The notes beneath the pieces are model-generated. The model did not search any database. It saw only the letters and a list, made by a program, of their open reading frames with translations, and was not told where the DNA came from. The position numbers and the translations under genes are program-made. From Scedosporium boydii (lineage: Eukaryota; Ascomycota; Sordariomycetes; Microascales; Microascaceae): a stretch of 64,000 nucleotides of DNA. The stretch is taken from positions 1-64,000 of the forward strand of contig NJFT01000018.1 of assembly GCA_002221725.1 (NCBI GenBank). Direction: 5' to 3'. Each line of letters opens with the position of its first letter. The stretch's first letter is position 1. Below, piece after piece: positions 46,970 through 58,572 of the stretch.

Positions 46970-49405
46970 CTACGTGGAGGCCATCTCGGCCTTGAGCCAG
47001 TCTGGAATCACTGGCGGAGAGTTCCAACCATCCAAGTATGTATTCTTGGGTACACCTTCGCCGGAAGGCTTGGCATAAATTGCCGATACGTACCAGACCG
47101 ACTCACCCTTCTTGATGGTGTGTTGAAGGGTGGGGATGGTTGTCCGGTTCTCGACCAGGTTGGAGTTGGGATCCGCATTGACAAGGTTCGCAGATCTCTC
47201 CAAACCGTCCTCCAACGCCTTGATTCCGACAGCTCCCTTCGACGCAGCGAAAGCCCCGTCCTTTCCAGTCGCCCAACCGGCGGGGGTGTTGAGGTCGTAG
47301 TTGCCAATAATCTTCGGCGACGTTCCCTCGCAGGTTTCGGCGTCGTAGAGATCTAGGTACCTACCATCCTTGGTGTTCTCATTGCAGATGGCGAACGAGC
47401 CGTCTGCCGTCATAACCTCCCTACCTGCCTCGATGTGGTGGATTCTCAGATGCCAGTTAGGAGTCGCCTCCTCGGGTGGGACAAGAATTGTCTTGATCTT
47501 AACATCCGGGAAGGGCTTCCAGACGGACACGAGCACAGGTTTCCCATCGCGCTCCTCGAGACCGGAGTACTCGGTTAGTCGGCGCGTCTTCCAATACTCA
47601 CCCCCGTCGTCTGACAGGCCGAGCTGCGATGCAAGAGCATACTGTTCCAAAGTGAAGAGGCCCGGTGGGACTGAATATGCATAGGCGCTGCTGTAGGCAA
47701 AGCAGCCGTACTTGGCATGCGTTCCCTTCATGGGATAGCTGCAGGCCTGGCCAGAGGAAAGAAGCATACAATGACCGCCAAGGTTGCTGAAAGGATGTGG
47801 TTACAAGATTAGAAACGGCTTTTTCTCACATTTAATGGTCTTCCTTGGTTGACGTTGTTGGTTTAAAGGGAGTGGATACCTTGTAATGTGTTTGGGGTGC
47901 TTGAGAGCCTTGACTTGAGGAATCTTTGTCCACTGCGACTCCTCCTCGGATGTCCAGAACGGGTGTTCAGGAGGAACAGCTAAGCAGATAAAAGAAAGGC
48001 AAGCCCAGTACTTGGGGGGGGGGGGGGGGGTTAAAACACGGATTAGTTTGCATGTCGTGGCACAACGAAAAGAAACCAGAAGGTTATAATTCCACTTACC
48101 GGACTGCCAGGGCTGTTGTAATTCTCGGCCATCTAATAAAACTGTGAGACGCAATATCTGAACGGTTCGGATTAGAGGATACACTTACATACATATTCGG
48201 GTACGAGTAGCCGATGGTTAAGGTTCCGCTGGGACTCCACATCGCATGCTGCGTCTGCCACCAGCGAAGGTGTCGAAGGACAATGCCTTTGACCATGCCC
48301 CATGTAAGCGGGGCCGGCAGCTCTACGTCGGCGTAGGCCAATGCACCCCAGAAGGAAACCATGGCAAAACGATAGCCAACGCTTCGTCCAAATGGAATAG
48401 AGCGGCCTTCCTCATCGTAGTAATGGGCAAGGTCAAGCGCGACTTGCTGGGCACGATGCTTGAACTCTGCGGCTCTCTCGGGATCCTCCTCGCCGGCAAG
48501 CTTGGCGTAGAGGAGCTGGAGGAAGTGAATGGCGAAGCTAGAGGAGTAATAATCCATCTCTAAGAGACCAATTAGCCATCCTGTATCCCATTATCGTAGT
48601 GGGATATTTCATGTAGCGGCCTACGATGAATGCCCTCCGGTCCATCATTCGACCAACCATCACCCCGGTAGAAGGTGTTTAGATGCTCGATATCGGAATC
48701 CAGACGGTCCTGTGAGAACTTTCCACCATTCTTCTTGAGGCCCAAGTTGGCAAATACGCGGAACCACAGCCAATTGGTGTTTGGCATGCTAGATTCTGGT
48801 TAGCATATTTGTATCCGCGTCGAAGGCCCCTCTTTAAGGAAGGAAAAGCTGGCACGAACTTCTTTTCGTTGATGGAATTGCCTAGCCATGTTTCGACGTT
48901 CTCTTTCTCCTTTTCGGTCATGCTGTTCCAGAATACGGGAGCAACGGCGAGGGCGAATCCTTTGGAAGCGGAGCTATTAGACCCCTTTCACTATGTATTT
49001 TCTCACATAGTCAAATTAAGAAACGGACTTACCAAGGGGACACATCTCCACCATTCGCTGGTCATTATCGCGAGGATATCCCCAGTATTCCGGGTTCTCG
49101 GGGTCAGTTCCCGACTTGATGCCCTCAACCCACCAGTTCGTACCATGATACTCTCCACCACCGGCAAGAAGACAAGCCAATCCCCACAGAGGTCTGCATA
49201 TTCCCTCTACATCAGACGCGGTCAAATCGAATCGAACTGCAGTGCCACCCGGACACCTAACCCTAGCCTTGTTGGGCGAGAAGAAAGGCTCCAGGGGGTC
49301 GAGAAGGGCTCGAAGGAGCTCCTGCACGGATGCCCGGTCGCTTAGCTTGACCTTGGAAAATGGATGGACTCCATTGAAGCCGAGGACCAGACCGGTAGTA
49401 GCCAT
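46970..49405 (-). CDS. DUF2264 family protein, possible carbohydrate-active enzyme
   Basis: Seven exons encode 662 residues: 49405-49033, 48959-48860, 48788-48625, 48559-48189, 48132-48100, 48010-47880 and 47786-46970. The N-terminus [17 protein letters not shown] has no signal peptide. Blocks typical of DUF2264 include [68 protein letters not shown], the [11 protein letters not shown] turn with [14 protein letters not shown], and SPYWACLSF. Such proteins are built on an (alpha/alpha) barrel and in bacteria sit in polysaccharide-utilisation loci. I recall a link to a CAZy glucuronidase family but cannot confirm it. No catalytic residues are assigned. The fifth exon is only 33 nt, and the acceptor of exon 6 follows 17 C. 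It is divergent from CWH41. Confidence 0.85.
48014..48030 (-). repeat. C17 tract serving as polypyrimidine tract
   Basis: Seventeen G on the plus strand, read as C17 directly before the AAG acceptor of exon 6 in the DUF2264 gene. The tract is effectively the whole polypyrimidine stretch of that intron. Length is uncertain because of the homopolymer. Confidence 0.88.
48990..49011. other. Intronic inverted repeat, 7-bp stem
   Basis: ACTATGT and ACATAGT flank an 8-nt loop inside intron 1 of the DUF2264 gene (48960-49032). A hairpin here would shorten the functional donor-to-branch distance. It could also be chance. Confidence 0.4.
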
Positions 49406-50428
49406 AATTTGAGTATCGATAGAATACGAGCACTAAACTTGGTTCTTGATTATGGTTTTGACTGTTGCAGAAAATGAGTCGGAAGCACCAGATGGGACAG
49501 ATACAGATGAGCTTCATGAAACGAAAGCCAAGACGCGTAGAAGAGGGGAACCGGAGAATATTAACTCGGAGGTCTGGACCGTCTGTCTGTTGTCGGACAC
49601 TACCGTCCCAGCAATGCTCGTTGCAAGTTTCGCAACGTTATGGACCCCGAGCCGTCACAACGGACATGCTGCGTGCTGCTATCCGAGTGCATTATTGCCT
49701 GGACGGGATCTGGCTCGCATTCAATGTAGTATACCCGCCAAAGCAGCTTCAAGTCAATGTGAATGAGGGGTTGTATTGAGGTCATGGTCATAGTGGGGAA
49801 TCAAGGAGTATATGGCCCGATCAGACACGGCTAAATCTGAGGGTGATAGAGGAGAGAGTCCTTGCGCAGCAGCACATGTGAGAGGAATTGAGAGTTGGAC
49901 GGAAAGCTGGCCCATCAACAACAGGAGATACGAGAGGGCATCTTGATAAACCAAGCGGAATTATGACCACACTGCCCTTGTAGAAGTCCAATTGTGAAAT
50001 ATTCGGTGGGGGTGCAAATCGGGTAACATTTGGACAATTTGAAGAATGTTACTTCGGCATGGAATCTGATACATTGAAAATGATTTCTTCCAAGTGATGA
50101 GTTCGACGATGATGTTGATCTTGTTCTTGGGAAGGTGGGCCATGCCTGGCTTTTTTTGCCAGGCCCTGCAGCTGGTAGCAGTTGATTGACCTCAAGTTCT
50201 TTCGCCCCCACCAAAGCTGTCCCCTGAAACCATGGTGGAATCTACAATAATTACCACAGTGCTTCATTCCAGGTGTTGACCTCGAGCTACGTGTCTCTTC
50301 CTTTTTTTTCTGAGTCGGAGCTTCAGATTCAACCATTGAATGGTGCTACCTTCTCATTTCTGCAATTTGTGATCATTTAAATGCTGCCGGAGCTCATTTG
50401 AGCACTGGTCTGCATAAATTCAACCTCT
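49406..50428. promoter_or_regulatory. Divergent intergenic region DUF2264 / CWH41
   Basis: About 1 kb between divergent start codons, presumed to hold both promoters. No TATA box or known operator was recognised. Frames at 49446-49779 are featureless. Confidence 0.5.
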
Positions 50429-53040
50429 ATGATGGCCAATCTCTCACCATTCTTCACTCTTCTTATCGCGATCTGCTGTAGCCTCCTCGGCTTGCCAGCT
50501 CTGGCAGCTGAAGATGATGGCGAATCTGTCCTCCACAGCGAGGTGAGCCGGGCTCACAATCAGAGTCTCTTCTGGGGACCTTATAAGCCCAATCTCTATT
50601 TTGGTGTCAGACCTCGTGTGCCGCAGGGTCTCTGGACCGGCCTCATGTGGGGCAAGGTGAATGACTTCGACACCCTTCGGAGCTGTACGACATTCCTTCC
50701 CTCCAGCCTTGAAATTTGCCATTCTGTCATATTCCCAATGATGCTAATTTTCGGCCGAATATAGCTTTTCGATATACCTGCGAGCAGCACGAGGGCCTAG
50801 CAGGTTATGGATGGGACGAGTACGACGTCCGCCGCGGCGGCATCGAGACAATCCACGACGTTGCGAACCAGATTGATATCACTGTGTCTTTTGTGAAGGT
50901 TCCTGGAGGTGCTCATGGTGGTAGTTGGGCTGCTAGGATCAAGGGCGTACCTCGGCCCGACGCCCCGGAAGACCTACAAACGATGCTCACCTACTACATT
51001 GCCCAAGAAGGCGGCGGCGAACTCGATATTAAGACCGACGGAACGGATTCTGGCTTTGAAGGAGACATTACTTTCGCCGGAAGATCAGGAACTCTTGGTG
51101 ACTACAAGCTCGTTGTCTCGAAAGGGATTGGCAACCATCCCACTAGCGACCACGACCTCGCGGCACGTCGACAGCCTGGCAAGACTACGATTCGGTCAGC
51201 TCAGATGCCCGACGAAGTTCTGTGGCAGGCAAAGGGTGTCGTATTCAACCAGCTGTCCGAGGGCATCACCGACGTCGCCAACACGTACACAACCGAAGAT
51301 GGCCCTCCCGCCTTTCTCGTTTACCAGTTGGAGAACAACCCTGGCAAAGGCAATCTGCATATTGTGCAGAAAATCTTCGAGGGACCTTTTGAGTTTGACG
51401 TACTCTTCTCGTCGGGCTCAGCTGGAAAGGAGCTTACCGAGGCTGACGTCACCGCTCAGATCAAGAGCAACAGTGACGCCTTTAGCGACAAGTTCTCCAA
51501 GATCTTTGAGCTTAAGGCCCCCTTCAAGGATGACAAGTACAAATCGTTCGCCAAGAACATGTTTTCCAACCTTGTGGGCGGCATCGGTTATTTTAACGGC
51601 CATCAGCTTGTCGACCGCTCATATGCTCCCGAGTACGAGGAGTACAATGAGGGGTTTTGGGAGGAAACCGCAGAAGCCAGGGCGAGGCAGCAGGAGAAAC
51701 TCGAGGGCCCATATGAGTTGTTTACCAGTGTTCCGTCGCGGCCATTCTTCCCTCGAGGTTTCCTTTGGGATGAAGGCTTCCACTTGATCCCAATTCTCGA
51801 GTGGGATAACGATCTGGCTCTGGAAATTGTGAAGAGTTGGTTCAACACAATGGATGACGATGGCTGGATTGCGCGTGAGCAGACCTTGGGTGCTGAGCCC
51901 CGTAGTAAAGTCCCGGAAGCCTTCCAGGTCCAATACCCCCATTACGCAAACCCTCCGACCCTCTTCCTTATCATCGAGACCTTCATGAACAACCTACGGA
52001 AGATGAACGGCACCCTTCCGGAACGTAGAGAAACATTGGCGTTCCCCGAAAGTCCTCTTGAGAGTGCTCACTTAGACTTCCCCGAGTTAGGAGAGGCGTA
52101 CCTGCGCTCCATTTACCCCCTCCTGCGTCTTCACTACGATTGGTTCCGCAAAACGCAGCGCGGAGATATAAAGTCCTACGACAGAGAGGCGTTTTCGACC
52201 AAAGAGGCCTACCGATGGCGAGGCCGCAGCGAAGCTCACTGTTTGACCAGTGGACTGGATGATTACCCTCGTCCGCAGCCGCCCCACCCTGCTGAGCTTC
52301 ACGTCGATCTGATGTCTTGGGTTGGCTTCATGACCAAATCCCTCTTGAACATTGCCGATGCCCTGGGCATGACTGAAGAGGTCGAAGAGTACAAGAAAAT
52401 CGGGAATGCCATTGAGCGCAATCTTAACGACCTCCATTGGTCTGAGAAGGAGGGCTGTTTCTGCGACGCCACAGTTGACGACTTCGAAGAGCACACCCTC
52501 GTGTGCCACAAGGGTTATATTTCCCTCTTCCCCTTCCTCGTCGGACTCATGAAGTCGGATGACTCCAAGCTTGGGAAGATTCTGGATCTTATTGGTGATG
52601 AGAAGCACCTGTTTAGCAAGCACGGACTCCGAAGCTTGAGCGCCCAAGATGAACTCTACGGAACGGCCGAGAACTATTGGAGGAGCCCCGTCTGGATTAA
52701 CATCAACTACTTGGCAATCGTCCAGCTGCATGTAAGTAGCGATGAATATACCCCATTCGACATACGTCACGATCGCGGCTAACAGTTTCTATAGGATGTC
52801 GCTGTGCAGGAGGGTCCCTTCAAGGCCAAGGCCACAGACTTGTATAGAAAGCTACGGAAGAACGTAGTAGATACGGTATACAAATCCTGGGTCGACACAG
52901 GCTTCGCCTGGGAGCAGTACAACCCCGAAACTGGGGAGGGTCAACGCACCCAACACTTCACGGGTTGGACAAGCTTGGTCGTCCAGATTATGGCCATGGA
53001 CGACGTTCCCGCTGTAGGCCACGTCAGAGACGAGCTGTGA
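50429..53040 (+). CDS. CWH41: Mannosyl-oligosaccharide glucosidase, ER glucosidase I (GH63)
   Basis: Three exons (50429-50684, 50765-52731 and 52795-53040) encode 822 residues. Two adjacent ATGs start the frame; either gives a signal sequence or anchor (LSPFFTLLIAICCSLLGLPALA). The luminal protein has the GH63 N-terminal beta-domain (SLFWGPYKPNLYFGVRPR, CEQHEGLAGYGWDEYD) and the (alpha/alpha)6 catalytic barrel with FFPRGFLWDEGFHL, DDGWIAREQTLG, DLMSWVGF and the C-terminal ENYWRSPVWININYL and QHFTGWTSL. It removes the terminal alpha-1,2-glucose from Glc3Man9GlcNAc2 on new glycoproteins in the ER, the first step of N-glycan trimming; in fungi loss also weakens cell-wall beta-1,6-glucan. Introns have a GTACGA donor with a GCTAAT branch and a GTAAGT donor with a GCTAAC branch. 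Confidence 0.95.
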
Positions 53041-55922
53041 CGTCTTTGATGCGCTCAGCCGGGCAGGAGAGATGGGAAGAGATCTGCTTTCTCACTGTGT
53101 ATTTGTACATAACTCAGCATTAGATAATGATTGATGGACATACCAAGAAATGGAATGGATTGAAACTTGGATCCTACTACGACGTCGTCTACGCAAGACC
53201 ATCGCTCCTGGACGAAGCCACATTTGTAAGCTGGAGTCCGAGATGTGGTATTTATAGGCTCATTCGGATCCATTCAAGTCCGGACGGGATGCTATAACTA
53301 AACGAGTCGTGTTACACACATAACATCCTCTCGCACGTAAACCCTTGGGGCAGGACAAGGAAGGAATGCATTGCAGCATGGGTTGGTGCATGAGGAACGC
53401 GGCCGTTCTGGTGACCCACATTTCTCGGTCCCGTCGTGTTGGTAGAGGTATGTGTAGAGATTTATTGGTGGCGCGCAATTTTTCGGAGTTGCAAACGCTT
53501 CTCAGAGGACCTTTTGCTTTTGGGGGCCGGATCCTGTGGTATCATGGAAAAAATCGGCATTAAAGAAAGGGAAACAGTTGGCGATTCATTGATTGACATT
53601 GCACCATGGTAGGATGGGTACGAGATTGGAGCTGGTTGGTGAGCAACTCGTACCCAGAAGATGGTGGGATGAAGTTCCCGAGGGATTGGCACGATCATTG
53701 ATGGGAAACGGCGGTCTGAAGGACCGCATGAGTGGAAGAAGCTTGGATGCTTAGGAACTTTGGGTCGGCTCAATGTCGGCCAGCCTTCGGAGCTGGTTCA
53801 TGTTGGCGAGGTGTAGCAAGGGGCTTTTGTGAGAGACTGGATGTGCTATACAGGGTTGAAGGGAGTTGATAGGGCAGAGGCACGAAAACGAGAAGACGAA
53901 TGAGGTAGTGTTGGGGATGGTCTTCGTTAGTCTGTCTTCATAGGGCTGATTCCTTGGCAACAGCTCCTGTGTAGCAAAGATGACCAGTGTCGTTCCATTG
54001 CATTGCAAAATCCGGATTTGGTATCGCTGTGAGGCCACGTTGAATGTCGAGGTTGGTATAACACGCTTTTGGCCCCCAGATTCAGCAAGCCACTCTTGAC
54101 GAGAATATTATGGAATTCTTTCTGCTGGGATATCCGTCAGTCGTCGGGAGAATCATGAAGAACCGGCAAGAAGACTGCGCTGCATCCTGATGGGGGCGAG
54201 GAGCAGAGAGCGGTGGAGTGTTGCGTCTGTCAAGTTGATATTCCAAATGTGGTTCCGGCCCCCAATTCCGGGGCTGTGCCGCCAAGTGCTCAGAAACCTC
54301 GTAAACTAGTAAAGCTGTGGTGGTGGTTCAGTCAATGGATCTGGGAGTGATAGTGTGATAGTATCAGTGTTGAAGAGGAAAGCGTCATGCATTGTTTATT
54401 GACGGGGCTGAAATAAGTTGGGAAATTATCGCTGTTTATGCCTCAAACGGTGAAAGTGAAATTGTGATGCAGAAGACATATCTGGCTGATGGAATGAATA
54501 GGCTTATGTTCCCGGTCAGATATCCAGTAATTTCTGTCAAAACTTTTGTTCCTTCCTTGGCCCATTTTCAATGAGTCTGGTGAACCCTACGAAGTACTCT
54601 GACCGTACTTGGTTGGGTTGAGCCGTTTGACCTGCAGGTGTCCTGTCGGTCGACATGTTGGTTCATTCCCCTCTCATTCCCGAACGCGCGCGCGTGTGGC
54701 TGACCAAGAGCTCATCTTTGCATTCGTTGTTATTCGCCAGAGCAGTGCTCGGCACCGCGTGATCCGTGTCGGCGGTCTCTTGCTCAGCCTGGTTGAGACG
54801 GCATCGCAGCGGACAATATCAGCTTTAGGAATGGCGGGAGGGTCGGCATGAGAGAAAGATCCTTTCCAGAAATAGTAGACCATTCTCGACAACATCAATC
54901 GACGGCCAGCCCCAGAGCAGCGTCATCAATAGTTTTCTAGTTGTGGCAGGCGGCTGGAGAGAAGACGGGCCTTCTCATCCCTCCCATCCACCAGCAGAAG
55001 CAATAATATGCTGTGGTTACTTGTTCAGAAGCCCGGCTGCTCTATGATGTCACTCAGTCCTCAGCCACAGGTCAGTCGCAGAACAGACTTCAACGTTATA
55101 TTCACCCAGGCTCTCAGAATTCCATCTCTCCGAGAGCTGGAAACGTGAGGCATTGCTGGAATGGCGATGGTTGACCGTAAAATCTAGAAATCTATTCTAG
55201 CCTCTGAGAAACGAGATTTACTTTGTATACTCAACTCAAAGTTGCCTGATAGAGGAAAGAGGATGGTCTTCATCTTCACAGCAGTTTAATTTCTTCTTCG
55301 TGTTAGTGGACACTATTAACTCTGTGCTGCTTCTTCCGACACTCTGGCTTGACCCTCCCCACACACCCTCGCTTTGCTCCGTGCGTCCCGCCTCAGCCCA
55401 CCTCAGCCCTACAGGGCGATGTAGGGAGGGTCTGGCAGGATCAATCAACTCGGAAGTTCCAAGATTGGGCCCTCTCAGATGGAGACCGTTGGACTGTCAA
55501 TCTGCTAGTGCTGAGCTGATGCGGCCTTCGGAAAGCTATCAAATTGATCAATCAATTTTTACCAATTTTAACTCAAATAATATTCCCATCGAGGTCAAGA
55601 CTGGTCCGAAGGCCATTCGTCCATCGGCCGAAAGCGACGCCATTCCTGCATGTTGTCCTTCGTGCCCGGGCTTATCCAACTCGAGTTCTCGGGACCTCAT
55701 GTCGCCCACGATACGTAGCACTAGTACCGCCCCTGTCGCTAGACTTCACTCTGTGGCTTAATGCGCGCTTGTCAATATCTTCTAAAATGTCACATCCCAA
55801 AGGAGGGAACACTCCTTACCACACTCACCCACCATGCCTGCCTAATCCCAATGCCCACCATCCCTCTCCTTGGAGGATTCGATCCTCATGATGAGCCACG
55901 AGAAAGGGCCGAAAAAAATATC
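53041..55922. other. 2.9-kb intergenic region, no gene recognised
   Basis: It lies after CWH41 and upstream of the small RSGYN gene. Open frames are short and featureless. A short alternating CG stretch (about 54684-54695) is the only odd composition noticed. The right end presumably contains upstream control sequence for the RSGYN gene. Confidence 0.5.
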
Positions 55923-55960
55923 TATATAAACCTCGAGAGTTTCCTCCATTCTCGAGAGTT
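55923..55960 (+). promoter_or_regulatory. TATA box and duplicated CTCGAGAGTT element
   Basis: TATATAAA at 55923-55930 lies about 200 nt upstream of the RSGYN start codon. Immediately downstream, CTCGAGAGTT occurs twice in direct orientation, at 55932-55941 and 55951-55960, exactly 19 nt apart. The leader that follows is C/A-rich and poor in G, as in strongly translated fungal mRNAs. This supports a real Pol II gene at 56124. Confidence 0.55.
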
Positions 55961-56123
55961 CAAGGCACCTCATCATCACTCCCAACAACAAGAGCACTTC
56001 TGACCTCACTCTCAAAGCAACTTAAAAGACTTCCAATCCATCACCAACCTCCAAAGCTCTCCTGCCTCCCTTATATCCTCACCTCTAATAACACCCCATA
56101 TCCACCACAAAACAATACTTACA

Positions 56124-56291
56124 ATGCCTGCCATCATTTCTGCCACAACCCCCGTCGTCTATGGACGATCCGGATACAACAAGGACGACAAAGATGACAA
56201 GCCTACCAACAAGGGCCGCAGCGGCTACAACAGGACCGGAGAGGAGGACGAAGACGCCGACCCCAATGCCGGTCGCAGCGGATACAACTAA
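56124..56291 (+). CDS. Small three-repeat RSGYN protein, unknown function
   Basis: A 55-residue open frame with ATG in good context (ACAATGCC), a TATA box and a C/A-rich leader upstream. The short N-terminus MPAIISATTPVV is followed by three copies of GRSGYN, at residues 14-19, 32-37 and 50-55. They are separated by charged linkers of 12 residues (KDDKDDKPTNK type, then TGEEDEDADPN type); the last copy ends exactly at the stop. Linker 1 is mixed charge and linker 2 acidic. There is no signal peptide, no transmembrane segment, no dibasic Kex2 site and only hydrophilic, presumably disordered sequence after residue 13. The exact 18-residue spacing of the repeats argues for selection on the protein. 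I do not recognise the family. It may be an abundant disordered stress or developmental protein. Convergent with MSS1. Confidence 0.72.
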   Translation: MPAIISATTPVVYGRSGYNKDDKDDKPTNKGRSGYNRTGEEDEDADPNAGRSGYN

Positions 56292-56737
56292 AACGGCTAG
56301 CCAAATGAGCTCCATCTCGACCCCACGACTAGAACAAATATAGAACACACTGCTTTTCTTTTTCTCGACAAGCCCCTTCTCTTGTCACGTTTCCCTGCCC
56401 TGACGACTCACGGAGTTCGGACACACACCTACACTATACACGACCTTCAGGGTCTCGGAGTTCTAAGGCACGTCGTTTCTTTTCCCGGCTCTTCGTCATC
56501 CCACTCGCCACTCTTCGAATTCCTCTCCACTTTCCAAGCTTCTCAGTCTCTCTCTTTGAAGTTGGAGGGAAGGACCATTACCGTTGCAATTCCTCTATAA
56601 AACGAGGCTGGATCCGGCTTTAGACTTTTAATTGCTTGGAGTAGATGGGAAGATTGTTTCAACGGCTTTTATGCATGCGAAATTACCATTAGAAGATTGG
56701 GGAATCTAGTTTCTATAATACATCTCTATCTTGAGCC
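56292..56737. other. Convergent 3' intergenic region
   Basis: Between the RSGYN gene (+) and the MSS1 stop codon (-). CT-rich right after the RSGYN stop, then A/T-rich. Presumed 3' UTRs only. Confidence 0.6.
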
Positions 56738-58572
56738 CTATTTACCTACACAGAATCTGTAGTATCGTGTCAGTGAATGTAAACTGTGAATAAAACTGTA
56801 AAGCCATCAGTAGACGCGAAGAAGACTCACTTTTCAAAGATGACACCCAATACATCCTCCACGTCAGGCACCTCCCCTCTCCCAGTAATCTTCGCTAGAG
56901 CATTGGCCGCGTACCTCAATTGTTCAGCCGCCAAGACGATATCAGCTTCGTACTCGTCACCAGGTTGAGCCTCTGCCATAAAATTCTCCAGGTGACCTCG
57001 GCACTCATCCAGTAGCTGTCGATGTCGCTCCGTTACGCCCAGAAGGTCCTGCATATCGGCGGGCATGGATGTCATATTCTTAAATAGACCCAGGAGGTGG
57101 TCTGTCAGCATGTGTATTCGGCCGGGATCTATAATTCCCAGGGACCCTGAAGAACCTTCATGCGCTTCCTTGCAGGAGATAGGTATGGGCACCGAAGCGT
57201 CTTCTAAGCCGGGTATAGTCTTGATAGATCTATGGAAGCCAGCCAGCAGCGAGCCAATACTTGTTTCGTCCACAACATCCGTTTTGTTTACGGCGATTAT
57301 GGCGGGCTTCTTGTTTTCTCCAACAAGGCGTAAGATCTCTTCGTCGAACAGGATTTGGAATTTTCCATTCGGGTCTGAAGTGACTGCCCCGAGGACGATC
57401 ACCACGTCTGATGATAGGGCTGTTGCTCTCGCGCGACGTATTCCCTCCCTTTCAATGTGTCCGATGTCCGCGGCTTCCCCGGGCAGACTCGAGCCCTCTC
57501 CGCGGAATCCAGCTGTATCTGCAAAGGAGCACAGGTAACCCCTCATATCGAGACTGACTTCAACAATGTCACGAGTCGTGCCGGCCTCGGGTGATACGAT
57601 GGACGCCTCCTTGCCCACAATGTGGTTCATGAGTGAGCTTTTCCCCACATTAGGCGGGCCGAGAAGCGCGATTCGGATTCCGCTCCGTAGAAGTTGGCTC
57701 TTTTGACTCCCTAGGTCGTGGAGACGAATGCTGCCCAAGATTTCCGCAACTAGCCGCGTCACATTGCCCAGAAGCTCAGAAGGAGACTCATCAAAATGCT
57801 GATCCTCGGAAAAGTCGATAAGGGCTTCAATTTCACCCCGTGCGAGAAGAAGCTGCTCTCGCCAAGACTCATATCTTTGGCTGAGCACGCGAGAGTTGCC
57901 TCGCTCCGCTGCTCGGCGTTGTTGCTCAGTCTCGGCCGAGAGTGTGTCTCCAAGTGCGTCGATTTGAGTGAGATCGAGCCTATCGTTGAGGAACGCACGT
58001 TTTGTGAACTCCCCGGGCTCGGCGTACCGGATACGTCCAGCATCAGTTTGGGAAAAGGGAATAGCTGATAGGATCGACTTGACAGTTGCGCGCCCACCAT
58101 GAACGTGTAACTCTAGTAAATCTTCTCCAGTCGCAGTGCGTGGGCTTGGGAAGTAGAGTACTAGCGCACTTGAGTCGAGAATATTGGTGGGCTGCTCAGT
58201 AGGATGAACTAATGTTCGAACCGCCGCACGCCGTGGCTCCGGTAAGGCCTTTTTGGGACATAAGGCGCTATAAATATCCCTAGATGCTGGACCTGATATT
58301 CGGATGACGGATATCGCCGCCCGGCCCGGGGCTGAGGAGAGAGCGTAGATGGTATCCTCACCAACAGAGAATGGTGAGCTTATGGTATGAGTTGACCTTG
58401 AATAGCGACCATATAGAGGTGACCTCTTCCTCGTTTGAGTATCACCCCAAGCTTTAGCTTGGATTCGCCAGCGTTGGTAACGCAAAAGCTGAGACCCTGC
58501 TCCAATGCTCCTCTGGGAAGGGAAGGCACCAACAAGCCTCCCCCATCTCCTACCCCCTAACAGTGGTCTCAT
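56738..58572 (-). CDS. MSS1: Mitochondrial tRNA modification GTPase Mss1 (MnmE/TrmE family)
   Basis: Two exons (58572-56831 and 56756-56738) encode 586 residues. The ATG at 58572 (MRPLLGGRRWG) is the first; the longer frame opens at a GTG. The Arg-rich, acid-poor N-terminus (~55 residues) is a mitochondrial presequence. Next come the MnmE N-domain (DTIYALSSAPGRAAISVIRISG, then FPSPRTATGEDLLELHVHGG), a helical domain, and the inserted G domain with G1 GPPNVGKSS, GTTRD (K-loop), DTAGF and NKTD. A GTGAGT donor interrupts codon Lys581. The 19-nt last exon adds FCVGK, the invariant C-terminal Cys motif; without it the protein would end at EK and lack the catalytic Cys. Mss1 acts with Mto1 to modify wobble uridines of mitochondrial tRNAs. 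Divergent from MAK16. Confidence 0.93.

Noticed and set aside
56124..56291. RSGYN gene as a secreted pheromone or RiPP precursor
   Set aside because: Repeated core peptides suggested it, but there is no signal peptide and no KR/RR Kex2 site between repeats.
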